From: Onthophagus taurus
Taxonomy: Eukaryota; Arthropoda; Insecta; Coleoptera; Scarabaeidae
NCBI RefSeq assembly: GCF_036711975.1
Contig: NC_091972.1
Coordinates: 35,841,001 to 35,905,000 of the forward strand
Reading direction: 5' to 3'
Length of the DNA stretch: 64,000 bases
The position numbers and the translations under genes were made by a program. Below, piece after piece: positions 26,101 through 35,445 of this stretch. Every line of letters starts with the position of its first letter. Positions within the stretch are counted from its first letter, which is position 1. The notes beneath the pieces were generated by a model. The model was not told the DNA's origin. It was given only the letters and a program-made list of their open reading frames with translations, and searched no databases.

Positions 26101-29100
26101 TCTATATTCAGTAAAAAATTAAATATCTCGTATCATCGTGGTTATTCCACCAATCCATCATCCCGTGCTATATCTACATACACTTCTTTCTCTGTTTAAA
26201 ATTCCTTCTTCCACTTCTCTACTCACCTTTCTTCTATTGATTCCTAACTACCGCATTCGCCTTTCATATTCTGACTACATTATCTGTTCTTTTCGTGTTG
26301 TCATCTTCTGCTCTCATCCAACTTTCATCTCACACTCTGTCTCTCAGCCCGTGCTTCCTGGAATCGCTTAATAATCTCATTAACTTGCCAGCTTCTTTCT
26401 TTGTTATTTAACATCCATTTAAAAACAATAATCGTTGTAGATTATGTATTTGTAGTCTCGTGAGGTTTTGGTCATCAGTTCCCCCATCTATACTTCCTAA
26501 GTTTGTACCTCTCCTCCTACACAATTTTAGTCAAAACTCTTCTTATGTCTTATCCGCATATATTACACAACCTTCATCATCAACAATTCTATGGTCCCGT
26601 CCGATTTCACGAAAACATTATTGCAATTTGCCCGTTTATCTTAATGAGCGCAGCGCTTTCTTTCCCGTCTTTCAATCTCTTCCACTTCCTAAGCGTAGCT
26701 TTACCCACAAGAGAAGAAGCCTAACTCCTCAAACTTCTACTCCTTACAACAGCGCAGACATCAAAACTTTTTTATTTCCCGGCTCACATCTCATTTCTCC
26801 CTAGCTATCACTTGACAATTGACACAATTGACACACTTCACTTGTTCCATGATGAATAATACACTTTGATTATATATAATATGGATTGAGCCAACGAGAG
26901 AGATAGCTTGCGCAAGGTGATCGAACCGAGATAGACATAGAAGCGTACTGCCATATAATGGGTGTACTGATAGAAGTGAGATAGATATAGAAGCGTACTG
27001 ACATATAATATATCTATCTTTGTTACACTTTCACATTATCACTTTCCATCTGCGTCTATTCACCTTGAGCAACATTTTTGTTAGTAGATATATTCAGTTA
27101 GCTCAATCCATATTATATATAATCAAAGATAATACAGGATTTATCATTATTCCAGATTTTTAAATATTTGTTTTAACCTCACCCTATCCTGGATATTTTT
27201 GAATAGTATTCCTTGTACATTCCAGCATATTGAGCTTTACGCATTTTTACCCATTACTCACAAAGCTTACATCAGCCATTAGGATGGTAGGATCTTCGGC
27301 ATAAGCCTGCAACCAAGACATTTTCCTTATTGAACTTATCTCTCAAACTTCCAAACCACTCATTCATTCCATACAACCACAACATTTATCATAACCTGGA
27401 ACCTTACGCACGTCCGTTGCTAACACTCAATAATACAAACCTTTGGATATTCGATCTCTTACATTGTTGATTTGATTTACTCTTTTAACCCCAATCTGTC
27501 GTTCAACTTTCTTAGTCTTTTTCTCCACAAACTCTAACAACAATTCTGCAATCCCTAAGTTTATCAATCCCTAAGGTTATATCCTACCCTATATACTCTA
27601 TGGTGGGTTCTAGGCCACAGAGATATTGAGGGCAATGAAAAGGTGGACAAGCTGGCCAAAGAAGCAGCGTAAACGCCCAACCCATTTGTGGACTACAAAA
27701 AAGGTACTTAACACAGGTAATCAATAGTTAGGAGGTCTCCTTACGCTGGAAACGTTCCAGGTCACAAACAAGTAAAGAGTATGACGTCGCAAAACAAAAC
27801 TAAAGACGTTTTATGCCTCAGCAAAGGGAATCTAAGGGCGCTCTCAGGCTTCCTGCCATGCGCCCCTAAAATGCCATCTCTTCCACATTCGTAACGACGA
27901 GTCAGAGACTGCTGAATATATACAGTGTCAATTCGACGCCAGAGACCGCCTAAGACACAAAATTTTCGGTAAACTACGTCTGACATCTACCGACATAAGG
28001 AAACAAGACCTTGGAGCAATACTAAGGTTCATCAAGGATCTACACTTGCCCTAAACATTTGGAGAGCTTTTGGATGGCTTTTGGAGGACATGCATAGTGA
28101 CAAGTAGCCCCATTTATATCGCCTACTATATTGTAAATCTCCTCCACACTATCTTGATAGATTTAAAAACCGTACTCAGATCGTTCTTGGTCTTGCTGTG
28201 TACTTTTCCTTGATGCCTTGTCAAGGCCTTGTTAGAAAATATTTCTGAAATATACCTTGCTGAGGTAGTCACTGTTCAGCCAAGTCCGTCATCATACTTC
28301 AACTTACGCCGTTTTTATTCATTCTCCTCTCCTTCATCCATCCGTTCTTTTAGCACTCTCACACTTAGCCTCTCCACAACTTTCCTCTTTGCCAAAATTC
28401 TCCCTCTTGTGCAATTCCTCATCACCCTTGTCTTTCCCTTCCTGATAAAGCTCCTCACTATCCTCAACTGTTTTCACTTTCCACCCAACCTTTCAACAGT
28501 CCACCAAATCCCCCATTCCTTATCCTTCCTCACCCTCTTCACTTTCTTTAACATATGACCACAAACTTAAACCTCATTTCACAATTCTACTTTCCCATTG
28601 TGCATTCACTCTCATTTCCGTTCTCAAGTCAGAATTTGAATGCAAACAATTAGGATGCTATTTTACTGAAAGTGATTGCTTGATTGAAGTTCATCAAGAA
28701 ACTGCAAGAATTCAAACGATTAACATATTCCTTCAAGATGCTTATTTCAACTATGTATTAGTACAACAGTAAATACTAGTTGATCCATTATTTTTCGCGT
28801 TTGGCTGTGTATAGACGATAACACATAACTTGTAACCAGCTCAACATAACTTCAAATCAAATTAATTCATCCCCAAGGGATCATAACCAGAAGTTAATCA
28901 AACCGCTAAGGATCTGAACTACAAAGTAATTCAACTTCAAAGCACGTCAAAATAACCCCCAAGCTCAAACTCAACTACAAACCAAGACGAAATCCAAATG
29001 TTGCAAAAAATAAGTATTAGATCAAATGTGAATGATATGATCTGGTTTGTTTACAAATGCAAATGATCTCGGGTAAGAAATGTTGTGTATAGTAAGATTT

Positions 29101-30289
29101 TTTCTCTATGGAAAAAACGACTTTAAGTACGAGTTTGATAACGAGTGTTGTGCACATTCTGTAATATTGTAATTCTGACAACATGTAACATTCTGTAATG
29201 TCATAGATCAGTTAAAAATCTAGCGCTTACCTCCAACGCTAAGAAGTTTGGAAGAATTCCGAAGTATTTAGCATAAATACTCGTTTCGTCGCTTTCTATG
29301 ATTGGGTTTTGAAATCAGAGGTGAATCAAGGATGATGAAGTGATGGTTAATAGTCGTTATTGGCTGTACTTTTTTCATCTGATATCTTGATATACTTTGG
29401 TGATTTTTAAATGGATGCAATACTAAGCATTTTTCTCTTATACCAAATACGTACCACATATACATAGTATCTCGTCAGTTAAGATCAGATGTGTTGACAT
29501 GTTTTCTCCACTACATCTTAGTTTGACATAATAAAACAGTTTGTCAAGACGTTCAACTCTAAAAGTTAACATTTTCGCCACGATGCTATTTTTTTCAAGA
29601 TAACACAGCTCAGCTGTATGGACAAAGTTGATAAACTTGCACAAACACTAATCCACATACAGATCAATCTTTGTGCAGCTTTAGCACCAACACTACATTA
29701 TTTTTACTCATTAATATATATATAAAATGAGCACTTTTGCTTTGATTCCTTCAATTCTTGACTAATAATTTCTCCCAACAGCTTTTAACCAGCTATAAAT
29801 TTGCTTTGCTAATAATTATTAATTATTGTACAATCAATTTTTGTTCTCTTTTTAATTATTATGTTTTATTTTTATAGACCTTCAGGAAATGCAAAGGAAA
29901 AAGAGATTTTCATGTACGACGTTGCAACACAATCGGTAAGCAAATTGAGCGGTGAACTGTCATCGGCTTTTGTAGAAGCAGCAGATGCGAATAGTAACGA
30001 TTCGGACGCGTCAGCATCAAATTTAGTTGAAGTTCGAATACCGTCCCCAAAAGTTGAAATCGACAGGGTGGATGTGGAAGGGGACGCTTTGGAATTGGAG
30101 AGTGCCGCATCGGAAAACGTAGCTGCCAGTAAAATTCCAATTATCGATCCGATGGATGCTGAATTGGAACCGCAAGGATCGGAAAACTTCGAACATTTCG
30201 TTGATATATCAGGCCAAGATCTTTCAGTTTCCGAGGAACATGTTCAAATCGAATCTGGATATAGCAAAACTGAATCAAATCATAAATGA
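14156..30289 (+). CDS. Secreted glutamine/proline-rich protein, three coding exons (about 1232 aa)
   Basis: Coding exons are 14156-14182, 22063-25322 and 29878-30289. Splice phases agree (exon 1 to 2 in phase 0; exon 2 ends GA and exon 3 supplies A), and the total of 3699 nt is 1233 codons with the stop. The ATG at 14156 gives MHLKMLLKT, joined to AIVCCLLATASAA, a good signal peptide. The mature part has a basic start (KKRKGKR), a VFYVKYKK motif near residue 162, IHITFGG near 241, a Gln/Asn/Pro-rich body (about 270-850), a Thr-rich spacer, and non-repetitive regions (PDDLRQQLLSSGI near 863; VNGAQFPIPDIPELKG near 1008). The C-terminus is acidic. Low complexity plus secretion suggests an extracellular matrix, cuticle or silk-like role. 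No family was recognised. It could also be a secreted scaffold of unknown function. Confidence 0.85.
14690..15260. repeat. Tandem duplication of about 290 bp in intron 1
   Basis: Two diverged copies share ATGAAAATAATGAC, CAAACTATATCACA, CTTTAATTATATATAGG and TAGTTTCAAAG, near 14778 and 15075. The frame at 14590-14814 falls inside copy one and shows no coding signal. Confidence 0.6.
15741..15842. repeat. Short inverted repeat
   Basis: CCACACGGTTTTTTAA at the left pairs with TAAAAAAACCGTGTGG at the right around a roughly 70-bp spacer. It is probably the end of a small DNA element. No target duplication was identified. Confidence 0.45.
16540..16760. repeat. Left part of the ATTCATGAAAAAT degenerate array
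   Basis: Words such as TCTGACAACGTTTA, TTAATAATTCATGAAAAAT and TTCGTTTTGAAAAATC recur from 19130 to 20090. The two parts look like one array separated by the DD41D element at 16832-19117. Confidence 0.5.
16832..19117 (+). mobile_element. Second DD41D mariner-family transposon, decayed
   Basis: The left end after TA (16830-16831) starts CAGGGTGTT; the right end read inversely after TA (19118-19119) starts CAGGTGTTTCAT. Inner parts of the ends also match inversely: GCTAAGTTTTGTGCGAG near 16928 and GCTAAGTTTTTTGCGGG near 19085 on the opposite strand. The internal transposase on the + strand is DD41D but clearly different from the copy at 5594-7287. The 3' part (about 18600-18960) holds extra sequence with a CTGAAGA...GAAAC hairpin and may be a separate insertion. 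Confidence 0.7.
17460..18423 (+). pseudogene. DD41D transposase, frame-disrupted
   Basis: Pieces in changing frames: CDRPVP-like N-terminus with HHNLFLRIHQRL (about 17540), NGSFKRNTADNG and STRKIAHNL (17600-17735), LLYPYHIQRVQALLPTDYPPR (about 17765), EVLFT near 17900, then 18001-18423 with FMHDGAPGHF and SPELNCLDFFWGHLK. From D of HDGAPGHF to D of NCLD there are 41 residues, again DD41D. At least three frame changes, and the SPD aspartate position is E (SPEL). Not functional. Confidence 0.8.
19130..20090. repeat. Degenerate tandem array, units roughly 150-180 bp
   Basis: Recurring marker CCACCAATTATCAATTAA-like at about 19158, 19453, 19631 and 19928, with accompanying words TTTTGAAAAAT, TTTTAGTTTT and CATTTTAATAATT. 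Unit length is irregular and the copies are strongly diverged. Lies in intron 1 of the Q-rich gene, right of the DD41D insertion. Confidence 0.6.
20740..21410 (-). mobile_element. LINE remnant (RTE-like linker region), tentative
   Basis: Two minus-strand frames (21406-21131 and 21138-20782) overlap head to tail and read like the charged region between endonuclease and RT of RTE-type LINEs (EFEWINEDLKPIIKDKCK, REAWKTISSTRKNLKEK, WIKHFQNVL). A late piece near 20810 reads IPDGWKHACI, like the RT finger segment with P-x-x-W-K. No catalytic motif is preserved. Confidence 0.4.
21411..22062. other. End of intron 1
   Basis: No gene recognised. The pyrimidine-rich tract TTGTTCTTTTTTTGTTTTGCAG ends at 22062 and is the acceptor of coding exon 2. 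Confidence 0.6.
22063..25322 (+). CDS. Exon 2 of the Q-rich secreted protein
   Basis: Carries most of the protein, from the second half of the signal peptide to ILLVT, and ends with GA before a GTAAGT donor at 25323. The frame would stop at 25324-25326 if not spliced; the phase match with 29878 supports splicing. Gln, Asn and Pro make up most of residues 270-850. Confidence 0.85.
24173..24340 (+). repeat. In-frame 84-bp tandem duplication in the Q-rich gene
   Basis: Two adjacent 28-codon units share STYQNDNKGKP and DVDTKQNEQFLR, differing by very few bases (T versus V before DVDT). The marker CAATCAACGTATC starts at 24181 and 24265, exactly 84 bp apart. The low divergence indicates a recent duplication or gene conversion. 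Confidence 0.9.
25323..26850. other. Intron 2, left part: no gene, pyrimidine-rich stretch
   Basis: Starts with the donor GTAAGT. From about 26140 to 26810 the + strand is rich in TCTTC/CTTTC words with no coding motif; a similar stretch lies at 28260-28620. Possibly decayed members of one repeat. Open frames here are chance. Confidence 0.4.
26864..27128. mobile_element. hAT-like MITE, 265 bp, perfect 8-bp target duplication
   Basis: Ends CTTTGATTATATATAATATG (left) and its inverse complement (right) match for about 28 bp, extending through GATTGAGC. The flanks are ATAATACA at 26856-26863 and again at 27129-27136, an exact 8-bp duplication as expected for hAT transposition. No coding capacity. 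Inside, GAAGCGTACTG...CATATAAT occurs twice. Located in intron 2 of the Q-rich gene. Confidence 0.85.
27590..28060 (+). mobile_element. LINE RNase H / C-terminal scrap
   Basis: 27600-27670 reads WWVLGHRDIEGNEKVDKLAKEAA, the conserved C-terminal segment of LINE RNase H (family pattern WVPGHxxIxGNExADxLA). Downstream pieces such as SLRWKRS and a Cys/His-poor tail follow with stops. A second RNase-H-bearing LINE fragment, unrelated in detail to 10930-11940. Confidence 0.55.
28860..29000. repeat. Degenerate CAAAGTAATTCAACTTC word array
   Basis: Words such as CAAAGTAATTCAACTTCAAA, TTCAAATCAAATTAATTC and CTCAAACTCAACTACAAA follow each other at irregular 10-20 bp spacing. The word AAAGTAATTCAAC also occurs at 61331 and 61642 in the hnRNP K intron array. 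Confidence 0.45.
29001..29877. other. Intron 2, right end
   Basis: No feature recognised. It ends in the acceptor TTTTTATAG at 29877. Confidence 0.6.
29878..30289 (+). CDS. Exon 3 (last) of the Q-rich secreted protein
   Basis: Acceptor TTTTATAG precedes A-CCT-TCA. It reads PSGNAKEKEIFMYDVATQS, then an acidic Ser/Glu/Asp-rich tail (VEGDALELESAASENVAAS) and stops TGA at 30287-30289. The EIFMYDV core suggests a conserved C-terminal patch. No membrane anchor, so the product should be fully secreted. Confidence 0.85.
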
Positions 30290-30604
30290 TTCGATTAAAT
30301 TATGATATGGAAAGATGAAAAGTTTACTAAAATGAAATGATTTAATCAATTTGATGATTTAACTAAACAAAAAATTAAATAAATATAAACAAACAAAAAT
30401 GAAAGGAGAGATGAAATAATTTAATTTTTTATTTTATTAGAAGTATAATTTAAGATTAAGAAAAAAAAGTGATTCTGATTTAGGTTTATCATCAAATCGA
30501 ATTTTTTGCTTAAATATTAAGGATAAGTGGAAGAAATTGCAAGACACTAAGTATTTTTGTACATAAAGAGTGTATATTAGATTGTAAATTTTGTGTATTT
30601 TTGT

Positions 30605-30610
30605 AATAAA
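30605..30610 (+). terminator. Likely polyadenylation signal of the Q-rich gene
   Basis: AATAAA about 315 bp after the stop codon, followed by AT-rich sequence. Earlier candidates (AAATAAATATAAAC near 30376) also exist, so alternative ends are possible. Confidence 0.5.
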
Positions 30611-30719
30611 AAGCTTTTAAGTAATAATGAATTGCTTTTTTGCTACATAAATTTATATATGAGTTAAAGATAGATTTCAATCTGAAATTCGCCGAATCCT
30701 AAATTACTATTGAAGAAGG

Positions 30720-31085
30720 AGTGACTGGTACTAAGTTCCTCTAGGAAAGTAACACAAAGTTATTGTAAACTCATTGGCTAGCACAGTTATTCCAGACTCT
30801 TCAGAGCAGCTTAGAGGTATTCCAAACTTTCCACGTTAGCTGTAGAATTTTGCAGACTACCTAAGAGTTTCTCCTATCTAGGTTAATGTTAGTCAAGACT
30901 ATCCAGACTAACTAAGTAAGAGTTATTCCAAACACTTCTAAGTTTCTGAATCGAAATTGTTCAGGCTATACCAGAGCTTTTTCAAGGTCTCCAAAGCAGT
31001 TCAGAGTTACTTTCGAGTTGGTCTGAATTATTCCAAGCATTCTAGAGTAACCCAGAGTTACTTATAACTTAGTTTAAAGTTACTG
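30720..31085. repeat. Degenerate CAGAGTTATTCCAGACT word array
   Basis: Irregular succession of variants of AGAGTTATTCCA, CAGACTNTTCAGAG and AGAGTTACTT over about 360 bp. No coding potential. Same style, but a different word, from the arrays at 28860, 56000 and 61320. Confidence 0.5.
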
Positions 31086-31093
31086 AAAACTGT

Positions 31094-31438
31094 TCACACA
31101 AAGTAAAATACGTAAAAGTTTTTTTTAGATACTATTTTAGAAAATCGGCTCCGAATTGTCCTTTGAAGACCTATATCAATGTTCAAAATTTCATGAATGA
31201 ACACCATCGTAATGGTTGGCGTGCACGAACAGTCATAAATTATGTTAGAATTGCTTAAGCTCTCGTCATACCACCAATAAGTGCAATTCCATTCACACTT
31301 GTCGAATATGCCATCAAAGACATCATACGCTATTACATCTGAATTCCAATAATTTGTCTCCAAACCGAGTCTTCCATGTGACCCTGAAACAACGGGATCT
31401 GTAATGAGTTCCTTGCTAACTGTTATCTGTCCTATCAC
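31094..31438 (-). other. Unassigned 114-codon open frame
   Basis: The frame has tryptophan- and cysteine-bearing stretches (CEWNCTYWWYDESL, CSCTPTITMVF) that look less random than the surroundings. No start context, splice sites or family were recognised. It lies between a simple-word array and a BEL/Pao scrap, so a transposon origin is the likeliest explanation. Confidence 0.25.
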
Positions 31439-31449
31439 TGAGGTGGAAA

Positions 31450-32195
31450 TTGAAGATTATAAAGTTTCATAAAGTCAAAGCATTAATTGATTCCAAAAGT
31501 ATGATAAATTTTATAACCGAAGAACTTCAGACTCGCCTTAAAATCGCTAAAACTAAGCGTTCAATTGCCATTGAGGGACTAAACCAAACATCTTCAACAT
31601 GTAAGAGAGGCAGTGTCGTTTGTGCCATTAAACCATGTAATTCCAAATTTGCTCCGGGCAACCAAGACTACCTATTGAATTGTCAAAATATCTTCGTAAT
31701 CTTAGCATAACAAAGAGTCTCAATTGTTACTTGAATCTATTGATTTGTTGTTGGGATCCGAATTAGTGCCATATATTTTAACTGGAAATCATCACATGGG
31801 TGATATAGATGAACCAGCCGCTTTGGAAACTATTTTTGGGTTAGGTTGGTAATGGGCAAACTACCTGATTTTCCACCGTCAACGGCCAATGCGTCTTTGT
31901 TGATTCAACCGTCTCTGGACACCTGTTTACAGCGGTTTTGGGAAGTTGATCAGGTTAAAGAGATCTTCGCTGAGTCACCGGAAGAAAATCATTCAGTTCA
32001 AAATCACTTACTAACGTATTGATACTGGTCGATTTATGGTCACGTTGCCATTCAAGGCAGCAACTTTTGAATTGGGTGAATCCTACTCACTCTAGAAAAG
32101 AGATTAATCAAAAATTCAGATTTATTTGATAAATATAAGAAATTTATGGAAGATTTCCTGTCAGAATGTCACATGTCTGCTGTTCCCACGACTGA
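31450..32195 (+). mobile_element. BEL/Pao LTR-retrotransposon fragment (protease to pre-RT)
   Basis: 31460-31560 reads KALIDSKSMINFITEEL, matching the DSGS-type aspartic protease of BEL/Pao elements with the active-site glycine changed (DSKS). 31735-31860 reads LLLGSELVPYIL and a TIFGLGW segment (family: LLIGAD..., FGW). 31905-31990 reads LDTCLQRFWEVDQVKEIF, and about 32085-32160 reads LEKRLIKNSDLFDKY, both from the conserved stretch just before BEL/Pao RT. Stops and frame changes throughout; no LTRs were found. Confidence 0.65.
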
Positions 32196-32769
32196 TTATT
32201 TCAATACCACATACAACATTGCATCATTTTGTTCTGAATCCGAAACGTCAAGTTATCAATATGAGACTATAAAAAGAAGCAAAATTGCACATTATGCAGC
32301 AATAAGAATAGCAATAAGGTAATAAAAAAAATAAAAAATCTGACAGATCATTAAAGTACTGCCGGTGTATTTTAAAACACTGATAAAAGGATAGAGGCAG
32401 AATTAAGCAAATAAAAATTTAAAAAAATGGATTTCTACCAGAAAAGGGGTTTTGATGTACATATAAAAACAATTATGACGCTTAGGAGCAACTAATTTTT
32501 GGCAACTTGTTCGCATAGGTGCATAAAGATAAAAAATATCAGATGATAATAGCAAGGTTTAGATGTAGAAACAAGGCAAACACACATTTTTGAAATTAAC
32601 AGGATATGTGGAATCCGCGGAAGGCACTAAAAACAGTGAAACATTGGACGCGACATTGTAGTAAACTAAAAAAAAAACAAGTACGAAAGGTATATTGAAA
32701 TTTATTCTCCTGTAATTATTGTTTTTCAGTATGGGAAATATATTTAGTGTCGTAAAGTGGTTGTTATGC
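32196..32769. other. No recognised feature
   Basis: AT-rich sequence without recognisable frames or repeats. Confidence 0.45.
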
Positions 32770-32773
32770 AGGG

Positions 32774-33160
32774 CTAGATTGTTGTATATTTTTATTGAAC
32801 TAAAAGTCGAACTAACACTAGACCTAGAACTAAAAACATTCGAGTTTAGCCCTACATCTCTTTAGACGGTCTAGTTCTAGGTTTAGTGTTAGTTCTAATA
32901 CTAGTGTTAGTTCTAGTTTTAGTTGTTATTCAGTTCTAGATTATTGTATATTTTTATTGAACTAAAAGTAGAACTAACACTAGACCTAGAACTAGAAACA
33001 TTCGGGTTTATCCCTATATCTCTTAAGATGGTCTAGTTCTAGGTTTAGTGTTAGTTCTAATGCTAGTGTTAGTTCTAGTTTTATATTGTTGTATAATTTT
33101 ATTGAACTTAACAGTAGAACTAACTAATATGAACGTTGCGTTCATATTAGTTAGTTCATA
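32774..33160. repeat. TTAGTTCTAG fold-back units in tandem plus a perfect hairpin
   Basis: Two units starting CTAGATTNTTGTATATTTTT at 32774 and 32936 (162 bp apart) and a third truncated at about 33081. Each unit is itself an imperfect palindrome: AACTAACACTAGACCTAG pairs with CTAGTTCTAGGTTTAGTG about 60 bp later. The third unit ends in an uninterrupted hairpin, GAACTAACTAATATGAACG against its inverse complement around a TTG loop (33117-33157). The TTAGTTCTAG words match the PLE tail at 45870-45900 and the fold-back at 8584-8787. Confidence 0.7.
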
Positions 33161-33999
33161 CCGTTGCGGTGTGGATAGCTGTTGTCCTAAATGGAATGCA
33201 TTAAAATTATTCATTCAAACAGTTTAAAGTGTAAATTAAAAATTTTTCATACAGGGTGTCTCAGCGAGCCCGGTCATTAGACGTTTCTGGGGTTCTGGCC
33301 AAAATAAATATTTGAGAAATTGGTCTCAAGTTGCTACCAATTAATACCCTCGGTACACTCATAACGTATACCAAATTTGTTTTTTCTAGCTTAATGTATT
33401 AGGAAGACATTCAAAAAATTTAAGACCCAACTTTGAAGGCCTATAACTCCTGAGAGGTACAACTTAGTATAGAGATAAGTTGCATTAAATCATCTTAATT
33501 TATTGTCCTCCACATGTCATATTATGTCATCATGTCATCATTACATATTATCTGCTGCATTTATCTGCTATATTTTTTGGACCCGTGCGACGATAGCAAC
33601 AAACCTCCCAGCAACAAACTTTTACCCGTAATTTCCTATCTACTTTCTTAGCTGATATCTTCCTTATTATTGGAGATAGCAAAAAACTAAGTGCACCACT
33701 TCAAAGCTTGAATCTTTCTCTATCTAAAACCTTTTTGTCTGCCGATACGTTGATATTAAGATCAATAAAAAATGAAGAACACCGCTCTGTACTTAAAATA
33801 GCTCAAAATTACCAAACTTCAAGGCCTTGTGCAATTGTTATAAATGTGAATTGTTAGCACAGTCAGAAAGAGCGCTCCTTAAACTATCTTAATCCGGGTT
33901 TTCGTCGGTCAATATCTATCGGCGTCATGCTTAAATCACACTTAATATACATCCCTACACGCAGAAACGCTTAAATACTCTTCCTCTAAACAACTTTTT

Positions 34000-34245
34000 C
34001 ATTTGATAGGGGGAAAACTATAGAAGTATATCTGTCTTATCGAAAATTTTCTGCTCTTTCTAATGCTGTATCATACGCGGCGATCACGCGCTTGTACAAG
34101 TACGTTTTTGGCCAAAAACTGCAAAATTCACACGTTTTAGCCATTCTTAAACCTTGTTCGGGTCGATAACTTTCTTATATTATCAGGAGAAAAGTCTAGA
34201 ACTATATCTATCTTATCGAAAATTTCCTGCTCGTTCTACTACTAT
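34000..34245. repeat. Roughly 185-bp direct-repeat units around the nested palindrome
   Basis: GAAAACTATAGAAGTATATC...TTTTCTGCTCTTTCTAAT at about 34013, the same segment at about 34187, and again at about 35563, with GCGGCGATCACGCGCTTG at 34077 and GCGGCGATCATGCGCTTG at 35456. The palindrome interrupts the second unit, so its insertion is younger than this tandem structure. Confidence 0.6.
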
Positions 34246-35445
34246 CCGTGCAAAAAGTCAAGGCCCCTCACTTTAGAGATCGATATCTTCGTAACCGCTC
34301 GATGGAAAAAATTGGGGTAAAGTTTATTGTAATCAGTGAACATTTCTGCGTATCACATGTTAATTTGGAAATTTTCGGGTCCGCGATTTTTCTTTTATCA
34401 CGAGTTAAGTGAAAAAGGTACCCGATTTTTGAAAGTGCCAGCAACCTTGTCTACTTTGCGATTTTTTTTCTCCAAAACTATTTGACGAAAAAAATTCAAA
34501 TTTGAATTGGTGGTAAACCGATGTGTTCTTAATGTGGGGCATATTTTATTTTTTCGATATTCCATATAGTTTCGCGGAAAATCGCGGATTAGTAGGATGC
34601 GGTTATTTCGAAAACCACCTGGCGGATTTCAACGCGGTTTTCACCAAAATATGTCAAATAATGTCGGTTGTCGGATTCCGTTATGAGATTTTCAAAATTA
34701 GGACTCCCTAATATTTTAAGAGCGATTTTAATGGAATTACAAATTAAAGAGAAACAGAAATAAGCTATGCGGGGAGAGAAGGGTTCCGTCCAATCGGAAC
34801 AGATGGTTTGTCCCAGACAGTACGTCGCGCCTTTATCTTACCTACATAAAGAAATAAGGCGCGACGTCCTGTCTGGGACGCACCATCTGTTCCGATTGGA
34901 CGGAAACCCCGTCACCCCGCAGAGCTTATGTCTGTTTCTCTTTAATTTATCATTCCATTAAATCGCTTTTAAAAAATTAGGGAACTCTAATTTTGAAAAA
35001 CTGACAAGGAAATCCAATAACCGACATTATTTGACATATTTTGGTCAAATCAGCGAGGAAATCCACCCAGCCGTTTTCGACATAACGGCGTCTTACTAAA
35101 CCGCGATTTTCCGCGAAAATGTATGGAATATCGAAAAAATAAAATATGGCACTCATTAAGAACACACCAGGCTACCACCTGTTCAAAATTCAAATTTTTT
35201 CGTACGATAGTTTTCAAGAAAAAAAATTGTAAAGTTAACAAAGTTGCCGGTACCGTAAAAAATCGTGTACTTTTTTCATTTAACTCGCGATAAAAGGAAA
35301 ATCGTAGATCCGAAAATTTTCAAATTAACATATGTTACGTAGAAATGTTCAGTGATTACAACAAACTTTGTCGCAATTTTTTTTATCGAGCGGTTGCGAA
35401 GATATCGATCTCTAAAGTGAGGGGCCTTTTTGCATGGATAGTAGT
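34238..35445. mobile_element. 1.2-kb nested palindromic (fold-back) element
   Basis: The left arm from ACTACTATCC at 34238 and the right arm ending GGATAGTAGT at 35445 are inverse complements, diverged in the outer parts and nearly perfect in the centre. Central segment: GTTCCGTCCAATCGGAACAG, CAGACAGTACGTCGCGCC versus GGCGCGACGTCCTGTCTG (about 34786-34912). Each arm keeps a 62-codon frame (34523-34711 on +, 35165-34977 on -) with the same IFYFFDIPYxFAENRGLV core. No clear target duplication. It sits inside one of the roughly 185-bp units of the 33252-36282 element. Confidence 0.75.

Noticed and set aside
26138..28558. Leu/Ser/Phe-rich + strand frames (26138, 26460, 28229)
   Set aside because: They come from CT-rich simple sequence and have no motif, signal structure or splice support.
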